A program made the translations under genes and the position numbers. The notes below the pieces were generated by a model, which was not told the DNA's origin, did not search any database, and saw nothing but the letters and a program-made list of their open reading frames with translations. From assembly GCA_900546625.1 (NCBI GenBank), contig URDU01000041.1, forward strand, positions 1 to 23,880: a DNA stretch of 23,880 nucleotides, written 5' to 3'. This document shows positions 1 through 7,569 of this stretch, piece after piece (the stretch's first letter is position 1; the number at the start of each line of letters is the position of its first letter). Source of the stretch: an uncultured Lachnobacterium sp. (GTDB lineage: Bacteria > Bacillota > Clostridia > Lachnospirales > Lachnospiraceae).

Positions 1-21
1 CATGGACGGCGGGGCAAGGCG

Positions 22-45
22 TTATGCGCCACGGACGGCGCATAA
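22..45. repeat. Perfect 9-bp hairpin downstream of araD
   Basis: TTATGCGCC and GGCGCATAA form a perfect 9-bp stem around a 6-base loop. A second small GC hairpin (GCCGG-AAA-CCGGC) lies at 137-149, just after the araD stop. Neither is followed by a convincing T-run on the araD strand, so they are only possible transcript ends. I see no supportable gene in 1-176. Confidence 0.4.
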
Positions 46-176
46 AAGCCGGTTTTGTCAAGCATAGAAAACTTAAAAAGCATAATTCGTACAGTATCTT
101 AGTGATGCAGCGTAGCGAACACGAGAGCATGTGTGCGCCGGAAACCGGCACTTATGGCCCGTATAGCAGCTACATA

Positions 177-872
177 TCAGTTCTGACCGTAGTATGCGTT
201 AGCACCATGCTTACGGTAGAAATGCTTCTCCTTGATGTTGTCAGGGGCAGGCTTCACATCAGGATTTACCGACTCTGTGAGTCTGGCCATCTTTGCCACT
301 TCCTCAAGTACAACGGCATTGTGCACAGCCTCAGCCGCATCCTTTCCCCATGCAAACGGTCCGTGATTTTGGCAGAGCACAGCCGGTGTGTATACAGGGT
401 TGATTTTTCTGTTCTCAAAGGTCTCTATGATGACAAGACCTGTGTTTTTCTCATAGGCTTCGCCTATTTCCTCTGTGGTGAGATTTCTCGCACATGGAAT
501 TGAACCAAGGAAATAGTCTGCATGCGTGGTGCCGTAGAGCGGAATATCCCTGCCGGCCTGTGCCCATGCAACTGCCTCAGGTGAGTGCGTATGTACAATT
601 CCTCCGATATCCGGGTACTTTTTGTAGAGCTCTAAGTGCGTTGCTGTGTCTGACGAAGGCTTATATTTGCCCTCTATCTTATTTCCTTCAAGATCCAGGA
701 CTACCATATCATCAGGGGTGAGCACATCATAGTCCACTCCACTTGGCTTTATGACAAAATAGCCTGTTTCCCTGTCAATTCCACTGACATTGCCCCAGGT
801 ATATGTGATGAGCCCTCTTCTTGGGAGCTCCATGTTTGCTTCGTAAACCTGTTTCTTTAATTCTTCAAGCAT
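177..872 (-). CDS. araD: L-ribulose-5-phosphate 4-epimerase
   Basis: Converts L-ribulose 5-phosphate to D-xylulose 5-phosphate, the last step of bacterial L-arabinose catabolism feeding the pentose phosphate pathway; a cytosolic class II aldolase-fold zinc enzyme. The 231 residues match the usual length and align closely with E. coli AraD from the first residue (TWGNVS near 25-30, KPSGVDY near 42-48). The zinc ligands are visible as D75 (PSSDT), H94 and H96 (VHTHS) and H170 (NHGPFAWG). The acid/base pair D119 (HADYF) and Y228 (AYYGQ) is present. The start at 872 is preferred over longer in-frame reading because AGAGAGGAAC lies just upstream and the family begins MLEELK. It follows the FGGY kinase on the same strand with about 118 bases between, consistent with one arabinose operon. 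Confidence 0.96.
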   Translation of the reverse strand: MLEELKKQVYEANMELPRRGLITYTWGNVSGIDRETGYFVIKPSGVDYDVLTPDDMVVLDLEGNKIEGKYKPSSDTATHLELYKKYPDIGGIVHTHSPEAVAWAQAGRDIPLYGTTHADYFLGSIPCARNLTTEEIGEAYEKNTGLVIIETFENRKINPVYTPAVLCQNHGPFAWGKDAAEAVHNAVVLEEVAKMARLTESVNPDVKPAPDNIKEKHFYRKHGANAYYGQN

Positions 873-990
873 TTTTTGTTCCTCTCTTATTTTCACATTA
901 TATTTGTTACTATTCAAAAACACCCTCGCACATGCGCAAAACCGCATAATACTCGTGCTTTACCATCCATTCAAGAATATATATCGACAA

Positions 991-2589
991 TTACAGAGGA
1001 AGCGCCCTTACCATGGCACTCTCAGCCTCAATTGCCGCCTTATATGTATTTATGTACTCATCAAAGCCCTTTACGTCATCAGGGTCAGGCTGCATTACTA
1101 TGCCCTTTTCGCCATTAAATACCCTGTCTGAAAGATATTTTTCCAAAGGCTCTCCCTCTGCTTTATTCACCATATAAGCTGCGAGCACTGCCATGCCCCA
1201 CGGACCGCCCTCTCCGGCTGTCTCCATGACCGCAACAGGCGCATCCATGGCTGCTGCAAGTATGCTCTGGCCTACACCCTTTGTCTTGAACAGACCGCCA
1301 TGACCGTAAAGTGTGTCTACCTTTACCTTTTCCTCTTTAAAGAGAATATCACAGCCGATTTTTAGTGTTGCAAGACTCGCATAGAGATGTGTGCGCATAA
1401 AGTTTGCGAGGTTCATCCTGGCATCCGGCTTTCTGGCAAACATAGGTCTGCCCTCGTTGAGTCCGATGACAGGCTCTCCCGAGAAAAGGTTAAAGGCTAC
1501 AAGGCCTCCACAGTCCTTATCGGCTGTAAGTGCATTGTTGTAGAGCTTTCCGTATATATCATTCATATCTATATCCATGCCAAACAGCTGCGAAAATTCC
1601 TTGAATAATCCCACCCATGCATTTAAGTCTGAGGTACAGTTGTTGCAGTGCACCATGGCTACCGCATCTCCCGATGGTGTGGTGACCATATCAAGCTCCT
1701 CATGAACCGCCTTAAGTGCCTTTTCAAGTACCACCATGGCAAATACAGATGTGCCCGCTGATACATTTCCGGTGCGCACGGCAACAGAATTGGTTGCAAC
1801 CATTCCCGTGCCCGCATCTCCCTCCGGCGGTGCGAGCAATATACCGCTCTCCAGATTGCCGCTTACATCAAGCCTTTTAGCTCCTTCCTCTGTCAGTGTA
1901 CCTGCCTTTTCTCCAGCCACAAGCACCTTTGGCAGAATGTCTCTTATATCCCACTGATATTCTTTTACCTTATCTAATGCTGCAAATTTATCAAGCATTG
2001 CCGCATCATAATCTCTTGTACACGAATCAATAGGAAACATGCCTGATGCCTCGCCGACACCAATGACCTTTTCACCTGTGAGCTGCCAGTGAATATAGCC
2101 TGCCAATGTTGTGAAATATGATATCCTTGATACATGCTCTTCTTTATTTAATATAGCCTGATACAGATGCGCTATGCTCCACCTCTGTGGAATATTAAAG
2201 CCAAGCACCTCAGTAAGCTCTGCTGCAGCCTCACCTGTGATGGTATTTCTCCATGTCCGAAATGGCACAAGCAGATTATCCTCCTTGTCAAATGGCAGAT
2301 AGCCGTGCATCATGCCGGAAATACCGATTGCTGCAAGCTTTTTGATGGTAACTCCATACTTTTCCTTTGCATCCTGCGCCATTTTGCTGTAGCAGTCTGA
2401 AATGCCCTCCCAAATCATATCCAGGCTGTAAGTCCAGATGCCGTCCACAAGCATGTTCTCCCAGTCATGGGCACCTGTGGCTATCGGAGCATGATCCTCC
2501 CCGATAAGCACCGCCTTTATTCTTGTAGAACCGAACTCGATTCCGAGCACAGCTCTGCCGCTTTCAATAACACTTTTTACGTCTGACAT
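991..2589 (-). CDS. FGGY-family carbohydrate kinase, probable L-ribulokinase
   Basis: Predicted to phosphorylate a ketopentose with ATP; adjacency to araD makes L-ribulose the best substrate guess, giving the AraD substrate. The 532-residue protein has the FGGY phosphate-1 motif ([12 protein letters not shown], 16-27), an ISGMMHG segment (90-96), a likely catalytic aspartate in PPEGDAG (D258), and the second-domain SAGTS loop (277-281). The C-terminal half has the conserved [13 protein letters not shown] and GEGGPWGMA stretches. The start at 2589 is chosen for the GGAGG six bases upstream; an earlier in-frame start would run through the promoter. It diverges in sequence from E. coli AraB (566 aa), so xylulokinase activity cannot be excluded. 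The transcript probably starts at the TACAAT promoter near 2650. Confidence 0.85.
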   Translation of the reverse strand: MSDVKSVIESGRAVLGIEFGSTRIKAVLIGEDHAPIATGAHDWENMLVDGIWTYSLDMIWEGISDCYSKMAQDAKEKYGVTIKKLAAIGISGMMHGYLPFDKEDNLLVPFRTWRNTITGEAAAELTEVLGFNIPQRWSIAHLYQAILNKEEHVSRISYFTTLAGYIHWQLTGEKVIGVGEASGMFPIDSCTRDYDAAMLDKFAALDKVKEYQWDIRDILPKVLVAGEKAGTLTEEGAKRLDVSGNLESGILLAPPEGDAGTGMVATNSVAVRTGNVSAGTSVFAMVVLEKALKAVHEELDMVTTPSGDAVAMVHCNNCTSDLNAWVGLFKEFSQLFGMDIDMNDIYGKLYNNALTADKDCGGLVAFNLFSGEPVIGLNEGRPMFARKPDARMNLANFMRTHLYASLATLKIGCDILFKEEKVKVDTLYGHGGLFKTKGVGQSILAAAMDAPVAVMETAGEGGPWGMAVLAAYMVNKAEGEPLEKYLSDRVFNGEKGIVMQPDPDDVKGFDEYINTYKAAIEAESAMVRALPL

Positions 2590-2649
2590 AATATACCTCC
2601 ACCTTGTCCTGTAAATTTCTGAATAATTACCTGAAATTATTATACTATG

Positions 2650-2678
2650 ATTGTACAACGTTTTTCTTCAAAAGTAAA
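2650..2678 (-). promoter_or_regulatory. Candidate promoter of the araB-like/araD operon
   Basis: On the minus strand TTTACT (2673-2678), a 17-base spacer and TACAAT (2650-2655) resemble a sigma-A promoter about 60 bases before the kinase start. A second TATAAT lies at 2639-2644 but has no good -35. The -10 sits inside the near-palindrome ATTGTACAA, which recurs upstream of dgkA. A blend of promoter and operator is possible. Confidence 0.45.
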
Positions 2679-2736
2679 CAAAAGAAAACGTAAATATACA
2701 TAAATTTTAAAATATTTTCAAAAGTGTTCAAAAGTG
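2667..2736. repeat. Repeated TTCAAAAGT boxes between araB-like gene and nptA
   Basis: TTCAAAAGT occurs at 2667, 2717 and 2727. The last two form a perfect 10-base tandem (TTCAAAAGTG twice) that runs into the palindrome GTGAATATCAC. Spacings of 50 and 10 bases put the boxes on about the same helix face. They lie between divergent sugar and phosphate transport genes, so they may be regulator sites; no regulator is identified. Confidence 0.35.
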
Positions 2737-2770
2737 AATATCACTTTTTTTATCAAAATTTCAGATTATA

Positions 2771-2799
2771 TTGATAGAATGTAAAAACTATGTTATGTT
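2771..2799 (+). promoter_or_regulatory. Candidate promoter of nptA-like gene
   Basis: TTGATA (2771-2776), 17 bases, then TATGTT (2794-2799), about 78 bases before the phosphate cotransporter start. The -35 matches consensus at five of six positions; the -10 is weaker. No other good candidate was seen in the 200 bases upstream. Confidence 0.35.
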
Positions 2800-2877
2800 A
2801 TATGTGTTTTGTGTAAACTAAATATGTATAACTGGAGCAAATAGTAAAACAAATTATTTTTACAAACGGAGGTAAAC

Positions 2878-4662
2878 ATGAACATTTACTCTATATTGCA
2901 GTTATGCGGCGGACTTGCCTTTTTCCTTTTTGGAATGCATGTTATGTCAGGCAGTCTTGAGAAGCTCGCAGGAGGCAATCTCCAAAAGATACTTAAGGAG
3001 GTAACCTCAAATCCTATCAAGAGCTTATTTTTTGGAGCAGTAGTCACTATTGCCATCCAATCCTCATCCGCACTTACTGTTATGCTTGTCGGACTCGTAA
3101 ACTCCGGCATCATGGAGCTTGCCCAGACTGTTGGTGTCATCATGGGTTCCAACATCGGAACCACTCTCACCGCATGGATTCTTAGTCTTTCAGGTATCGA
3201 AAGTGACAATCTGTTCATCTCGATGCTAAAGCCTGAGAACTTCTCCCCTGTCATCGCGCTTATCGGTGTGATTATGATTATGGGAAGCAAAAAGGAGAAG
3301 CACAAGGACGTCGGAATCATCATGGCAGGCTTTGCCGTACTCATGTATGGTATGCAGCTCATGAGCGGTGCTGTATCGCCACTCGCAGATATGCCTGAAT
3401 TCACCGGACTGCTCACCACCTTTAACAATCCATTCCTCGGAGTGCTTGTAGGTGCTGTATTTACCGGAGTCATCCAGTCATCTGCCGCATCAGTTGGTGT
3501 GCTGCAGGCTTTGGCTATGACAGGCGCTATCTCATATGGCATGGCTATTCCTATCATCATGGGTCAGAACATCGGTACATGCGTGACTGCACTGCTTTCG
3601 TCAATCGGCGTAAACAAAAATGCCAAGAGAGTATCCATCATCCACATCAGCTTCAACCTGTTCGGTACAGCGATAGGACTCGCGGTATACTGTATCACAC
3701 GTTATGCTGTTGATCTGGCATTATTTAATGACAGTATCACTCCTGTAATGATTGCGGTATTCCACTCAATCTTCAATATTGCTACCACTATTATCCTTCT
3801 GCCATTTAGCAATACTCTTGTAAAGATTGCTAAGAAGCTTGTCACAACCGACAACGCAGACGGACAGGTCGTACTCGACGAGAGACTTTTACTTTCACCG
3901 GGACTTGCTGTCAAGGAATGTCTTGAGAAGACAAACGAGATGGCTGAGCTTGCAAGAGACAGCTTCAAGAATGCTTTAGACCTCTTTGACAATTACTCAG
4001 ATTCAAAGTTCGATGATATTGAAGTCATGGAGGAAAGGCTTGATTACTTAGAGGATCAGCTTGATACCTTCCTCATTCATTTATCCGGAAAGGATGTTTC
4101 TGAGGACGGCAACAATGAGATTTCAAAGATGCTTCATGCAATCAACGATTTCGAGAGAATCGGAGATCATGCAATAAATATGGCAAAGCTTGCCAAGCAG
4201 ATTGATGACAACAAGCTTGAGTTTTCAAAGAATGCAAGAAAAGAGCTCACGGTGCTCAACAATGCACTGCGCGAGATTCTCACTCTCACTGTAGAGGCAT
4301 TCGGCAAAAACGATCTGACAGAGGCAGTCAAGGTTGAGCCTCTTGAGCAGGTTATTGACGATCTCACCAAGGAGATCAGAAATCACCATATCGAGCGTCT
4401 TCAGAAGGGCAAATGTGACAGCAGACTCGGCGTATTCCTCACAGATTACATCACAAACTGCGAGAGAGCCTCAGACCACTGCTCAAACATTGCTGTATGC
4501 CTGATCCAGACACACAACTCATCCTTCGAGACACATGATTATCTCAATGAGCTTAAGGCCGGACAGGAGCCTGCATTTGTGGGTCAGTTCACCATGTATC
4601 AGGACAAATATCATCTTGATGAGGATTCTAAAAAAGCAAAGAGTAAAAAATCATCTAAATAA
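2878..4662 (+). CDS. Na/Pi cotransporter family protein with PhoU-like domain
   Basis: Sodium-dependent phosphate cotransporter of the NptA/PNaS family, acting in the cytoplasmic membrane. The 594-aa protein has an N-terminal membrane part (about 1-320) carrying the family's inverted repeat: the two IQSS motifs IQSSSALTVMLVGLVNSG and IQSSAASVGVLQALAMTG, each followed by a GxNIGT motif (GSNIGTTLTA and GQNIGTCVTA). Residues about 340-560 are a charged, helical PhoU-like region (repeated NDFERIGDHA / NCERASDHC blocks), thought in such fusions to bind metal or regulate transport. The tail is Lys/Ser rich. GGAGG sits seven bases before the ATG. It stands alone, divergent from the arabinose genes and convergent with the AarF operon across a shared terminator. 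The transported ion is inferred from family only. Confidence 0.92.
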   Translation: MNIYSILQLCGGLAFFLFGMHVMSGSLEKLAGGNLQKILKEVTSNPIKSLFFGAVVTIAIQSSSALTVMLVGLVNSGIMELAQTVGVIMGSNIGTTLTAWILSLSGIESDNLFISMLKPENFSPVIALIGVIMIMGSKKEKHKDVGIIMAGFAVLMYGMQLMSGAVSPLADMPEFTGLLTTFNNPFLGVLVGAVFTGVIQSSAASVGVLQALAMTGAISYGMAIPIIMGQNIGTCVTALLSSIGVNKNAKRVSIIHISFNLFGTAIGLAVYCITRYAVDLALFNDSITPVMIAVFHSIFNIATTIILLPFSNTLVKIAKKLVTTDNADGQVVLDERLLLSPGLAVKECLEKTNEMAELARDSFKNALDLFDNYSDSKFDDIEVMEERLDYLEDQLDTFLIHLSGKDVSEDGNNEISKMLHAINDFERIGDHAINMAKLAKQIDDNKLEFSKNARKELTVLNNALREILTLTVEAFGKNDLTEAVKVEPLEQVIDDLTKEIRNHHIERLQKGKCDSRLGVFLTDYITNCERASDHCSNIAVCLIQTHNSSFETHDYLNELKAGQEPAFVGQFTMYQDKYHLDEDSKKAKSKKSSK

Positions 4663-4674
4663 TATAATGCAATC

Positions 4675-4716
4675 AAAAAGCAGGATTTCTGATTAATTTC
4701 AGAATCCTGCTTTTTT
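4675..4716. terminator. Bidirectional rho-independent terminator
   Basis: AAAAAGCAGGATTTCTGA pairs with TTCAGAATCCTGCTTTTTT with one bulged T and a short AT loop. The A-tract on one side and T-tract on the other give a U-run in both directions. It lies between the 3' ends of the convergent nptA-like and aarF-like genes, 12 bases past the former's stop and touching the latter's. Confidence 0.9.
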
Positions 4717-6275
4717 CATCGTCTAGATATGAAATGCTTCACAATCGTATAAAGCACTATGATGCACGCAAACACATATCCCATCACGCCAATCGCCGGT
4801 ATGCCAAGTATCTTTGGCGACATATCTGTGGTACACACGATGCTTGAGCTGATCAGAAGTGCCATAACCCAAAGACCCATGACAATATTTCTCACCAGCC
4901 TGTGCAAAAGCCTCGCAAGCTCATCAGAAGCATGCATGTCAAGATTTATGCGTGTCTGCCCTCTTTGATATTCCTCGAGTATCTGCGCCAGTCTCTCCGG
5001 CAGCCCCAGCATGCGGTGAGCTGATTTGTAGGCTGTCTTCCCGGCTTTTTTAAGCTCTCCCCGGAAATCAAAATTCTTAAACATCTCCTGCTTTATCCTT
5101 GCAGAAGCAATCCCAACCATGTTGATGCCGGGTGCAATATCCGCGAGCACTCCCTCTATCTGAGTGATGCCCCTCGCAAGCATTGTAAGACCATGTGGCA
5201 TAACAATACGGTTATTCTTCATTACCTCTAAAAGCTCCTGGATAAACTCTGCGACATCGACCTGTCCCATATCCAGACTGCCGTATTTATTTATGATTAT
5301 CTTGATATCCTTGTACAGCTTTGCCCTGTCAGGCTCACCCTTAAAGTCACCGATTGCAAGCACTGCATCCTCTATCATTCCGATATCGTTCATGGCGATG
5401 CCGTAAACAGCATTGCTAAGCTCCTTTTTGTCATGCTCGGTGAGTCTTCCCATCATGCCCATATCAATCCAGACGATTTTGCCATCCCTTATCCTGACAT
5501 TGCCCGGATGCGGGTCAGCATGGAAGAAACCATCCTCTATTACCTGCCTGATATAGTTGTCAATCAGCTTGCTGCCTATCTCCTCAAGGTCATAGCCCTC
5601 CTTTAAAAGGCCATCCTTATCATCGATATTAAAGCCCTTTATATACTCCATGACAAGCACATGTGATGTGGTATACTTGCGGTAAAGCTTTGGTGTGGCG
5701 ACAAACGCGACATCCCTGTTATTGCGGGCAAACTCCTCAATATTGGATGCCTCAAGCAGGAAATTCATCTCCTCCTGTGCCACTGCCCACATCTCATCAA
5801 GCACCATGTCAAAATCCACAATGCCCTTTATGGAGATTGGCGGCACGAGCTTAACTGCCTTGTGAAGCAGTGCCATGTCCTTTGACATCACCTCGTGAAT
5901 GCCCTTTCTTTGCACCTTCACAACCACCTGCTCACCACTCTTAAGCACTGCCCTATGCACCTGCGCTATAGAAGCTGCCCCAAGAGGCTTTTTATCTATT
6001 GAAGCAAAAACATCCTTCCATGAATAGCCAAATGAAGCATCTATGACAGCCTCCACCTGCTCAAACGGCATCGGCTCCACATCTGAGCAGAGCTTCATAA
6101 GCTCCTCGCAATATTCCTTTGGCAGAATATCCGAGTGAAGCGACATTATCTGTCCCAGCTTAATATAGGTAGGTCCCAGCTCCTGCAATATAAGTCTGAA
6201 TTTTTCGGGTGTAAGTCCATGCGTGAGCTTGTACTTCTTCAGTACCGCTGTCATCTCCTTCAGGCGGCTATCCAT
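4716..6275 (-). CDS. AarF/ABC1/UbiB kinase-like membrane protein
   Basis: Member of the ABC1/UbiB atypical kinase family. In quinone makers it supports ubiquinone synthesis; in anaerobic Clostridia the role is unknown, with lipid homeostasis a guess. The 519-aa protein shows the family's KxGQ motif (KLGQ, 39-42), the Ala-rich nucleotide loop PLGAASIAQVH (97-107), a VVVK lysine (K120), the catalytic-loop equivalent HADPHPGN (252-259) and the metal-binding D271 (WIDMG). Two membrane helices close the protein (about 455-475 and 488-512), the usual UbiB anchor. The start follows the phasin-like stop by one base, so the two are probably translationally coupled; a GAGGAAA lies about 15 bases upstream. 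All key kinase-like residues are intact. Confidence 0.9.
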   Translation of the reverse strand: MDSRLKEMTAVLKKYKLTHGLTPEKFRLILQELGPTYIKLGQIMSLHSDILPKEYCEELMKLCSDVEPMPFEQVEAVIDASFGYSWKDVFASIDKKPLGAASIAQVHRAVLKSGEQVVVKVQRKGIHEVMSKDMALLHKAVKLVPPISIKGIVDFDMVLDEMWAVAQEEMNFLLEASNIEEFARNNRDVAFVATPKLYRKYTTSHVLVMEYIKGFNIDDKDGLLKEGYDLEEIGSKLIDNYIRQVIEDGFFHADPHPGNVRIRDGKIVWIDMGMMGRLTEHDKKELSNAVYGIAMNDIGMIEDAVLAIGDFKGEPDRAKLYKDIKIIINKYGSLDMGQVDVAEFIQELLEVMKNNRIVMPHGLTMLARGITQIEGVLADIAPGINMVGIASARIKQEMFKNFDFRGELKKAGKTAYKSAHRMLGLPERLAQILEEYQRGQTRINLDMHASDELARLLHRLVRNIVMGLWVMALLISSSIVCTTDMSPKILGIPAIGVMGYVFACIIVLYTIVKHFISRR

Positions 6276-6276
6276 A

Positions 6277-6729
6277 CTAGTTCACGCTTTCCTCTTTATC
6301 GTCCTCAGCTTCTATTTTTATCTCCACTGTCTGTGATTCTTCACCGGAAGTACTTTTCTCATCTTCTGTAGAATCTGCTACAATGTCCTCATCCTCAAAT
6401 ACACTTTCATCGGCTTCTTCATCCACGTCAGCCTCATCCATCTGTGCAAGCTTGCTCTTTAAAGCCTGTATCTGCTCAGGTGTCATCTTGTCCAAAAGCT
6501 CCTCGAGCTCCTCCGGTGACTGTGGCTTAACTGATACATTTACATTTTTCTTTACTGTATCCTTGATATTGTGCTTAAGCTCCTGATTGAGCACCTTGCC
6601 CTGCTCGACAGTCAGCTCACCTCTCTTGACCATTTCATCAAGCACTTCCTTTGATTTCTCAGCAGTCACTGCCACTGTTCCTATTCCTGCAAGTAAAATC
6701 TTCTTTAATCCGTCTGTAAGTCTTTCCAT
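6277..6729 (-). CDS. Phasin-like helical protein
   Basis: A 150-aa acidic, helix-rich protein of the phasin (polyhydroxyalkanoate granule-associated) superfamily type. The first ~65 residues (GLKKILLAGIGTVAVTAEKS, then EVLDEMVKRGELTVEQGK) carry a short hydrophobic helix followed by the amphipathic phasin helix. Residues ~70-95 (SPEELEELLDKMTPEQIQAL) form a second helix, and the last ~50 residues are mostly Asp/Glu/Ser and probably disordered. GGAGG lies about eight bases before the ATG. It is directly upstream of the aarF-like gene in one operon, a pairing suggesting they work together at a membrane or lipid surface. No PHA synthase is seen here, so a storage-granule role is not supported. 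Confidence 0.72.
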   Translation of the reverse strand: MERLTDGLKKILLAGIGTVAVTAEKSKEVLDEMVKRGELTVEQGKVLNQELKHNIKDTVKKNVNVSVKPQSPEELEELLDKMTPEQIQALKSKLAQMDEADVDEEADESVFEDEDIVADSTEDEKSTSGEESQTVEIKIEAEDDKEESVN

Positions 6730-6763
6730 GGTAAAATCCTCCGTTTCCTGGTTATTTATGATT

Positions 6764-6920
6764 AATCAGATTACTACATGCTACGCATTCCCGTAATCTG
6801 ACTCCACCTCGAAATCCGCTAATTTCCTGCGTTTCCGCAGCAAATTGCTACTTTCTCGGTGTAGTGCGGGTCACTAAGGTATACATCGAATTGCATGCAA
6901 GCATGCATCGATGATACCTT
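6764..6920. other. Structured non-coding stretch with three hairpins
   Basis: The gap between the phasin-like gene and dgkA has no ORF but holds three consecutive foldable units. The first is CAGATTAC/GTAATCTG (about 6767-6800) enclosing ATGC-TAC-GCAT. The second is a long stem from 6805 to 6861 centred on CTGCG-TTTC-CGCAG (outer arms CACC/GGTG, AATTT/AAATT). The third is a nearly perfect 45-base hairpin at 6876-6920 (AAGGTAT, CATCGA and TGCATGC mirrored). None has a good T-run for dgkA. It could be a mobile palindromic repeat, a processed dgkA 3' end, or a small RNA; the sequence alone does not decide. Confidence 0.5.
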
Positions 6921-6935
6921 TTGACCCTTTAATCA

Positions 6936-7307
6936 TCACAATAAAGAAGCAATCCTTGGCACAAAAATGATAAGTCCAACTATCGCAGCCATTATAGCTG
7001 CCACAAGCACCGCCCCTGCTGCCGTGTCCTTTGCAACCTTGGCAAGTGGCTTTCGCTCTGTCGTTACCAAATCAACAACAGACTCAACCGCGGTATTTAC
7101 CAGCTCCAGCGCTATCACCAGTCCAAACAGCGTCAGGCAGATGCACCACTCAGTCGGTGTTATCCCAAGTATAGCCCCTGCTATCACTACAAGTATAGCG
7201 ACAGTGCAGTGTATCTTGATATTGCGTTCATTTCTGATGCATGTAAATATGCCCTCGAAGGCATAGCCGAAGCTTTTGTACAGAGGTGGTTTCTTTGCTT
7301 TTTTCAT
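6936..7307 (-). CDS. dgkA: Diacylglycerol/undecaprenol kinase (DgkA family)
   Basis: Small integral membrane kinase that phosphorylates a lipid alcohol with ATP. In Gram-positives the DgkA homologue usually acts on undecaprenol, feeding the wall-lipid carrier pool; substrate here is inferred. The 123-aa protein has a basic N-terminus (KSFGYAFEGI), three membrane helices (about 33-50, 54-72 and 96-117) and the DgkA signature ELVNTAVESVVDL (68-80) with catalytic-type glutamates E68 and E75 and N71. KDTAAGAV (93-100) is the conserved Lys-Asp turn before helix 3. AGAGGT lies about eight bases before the ATG. It stands alone, divergent from the MATE gene, with a phased ATTGTNCAA cluster upstream. 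Confidence 0.92.
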   Translation of the reverse strand: MKKAKKPPLYKSFGYAFEGIFTCIRNERNIKIHCTVAILVVIAGAILGITPTEWCICLTLFGLVIALELVNTAVESVVDLVTTERKPLAKVAKDTAAGAVLVAAIMAAIVGLIIFVPRIASLL

Positions 7308-7366
7308 GTTGATACCTCTCGTGGTTTAATTTTGGAATTAGTTTTGCTGCCTTTTACTATGGTACT

Positions 7367-7429
7367 ATTGTACAACTTTTTGGTTCAAAATAAAAGGGGA
7401 TTGTGCAATATTGTTCAACTATTGTTCAA
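7367..7429. promoter_or_regulatory. Phased cluster of ATTGTNCAA boxes
   Basis: ATTGTNCAA starts at 7367 (N=A), 7400 (G), 7410 (T) and 7421 (T). Spacings of 33, 10 and 11 bases keep all four on one DNA face. On the minus strand the first copy also provides TACAAT, a possible -10 for dgkA about 60 bases upstream of its start. The rest of the 262-base dgkA-MATE gap is AT-rich with a TTGACA at 7504 but no well-placed -10. Confidence 0.4.
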
Positions 7430-7569
7430 AAACCATTATTAAAAAGATATATGTTGCTGACATTTTAATTATTTTATGTTACTAACGCTTTAAATATTTC
7501 TTATTGACATTACGAATTTATCGTATTAACCTAAACGCGTAGAATTTATTTCAATAAAGGTAATCAGAT

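Noticed and set aside
24..503. 159-aa plus-strand reading frame
   Set aside because: It overlaps araD in antisense, has no ribosome site and no recognisable domain; shadow of the real gene.
2886..3560. 224-aa minus-strand reading frame inside the phosphate cotransporter
   Set aside because: Antisense shadow; composition mirrors the membrane helices of the real gene.
7504..7532. MATE promoter based on the TTGACA at 7504
   Set aside because: Perfect -35, but no acceptable -10 at 16-18 bases; TATTAA is only 14 bases away.
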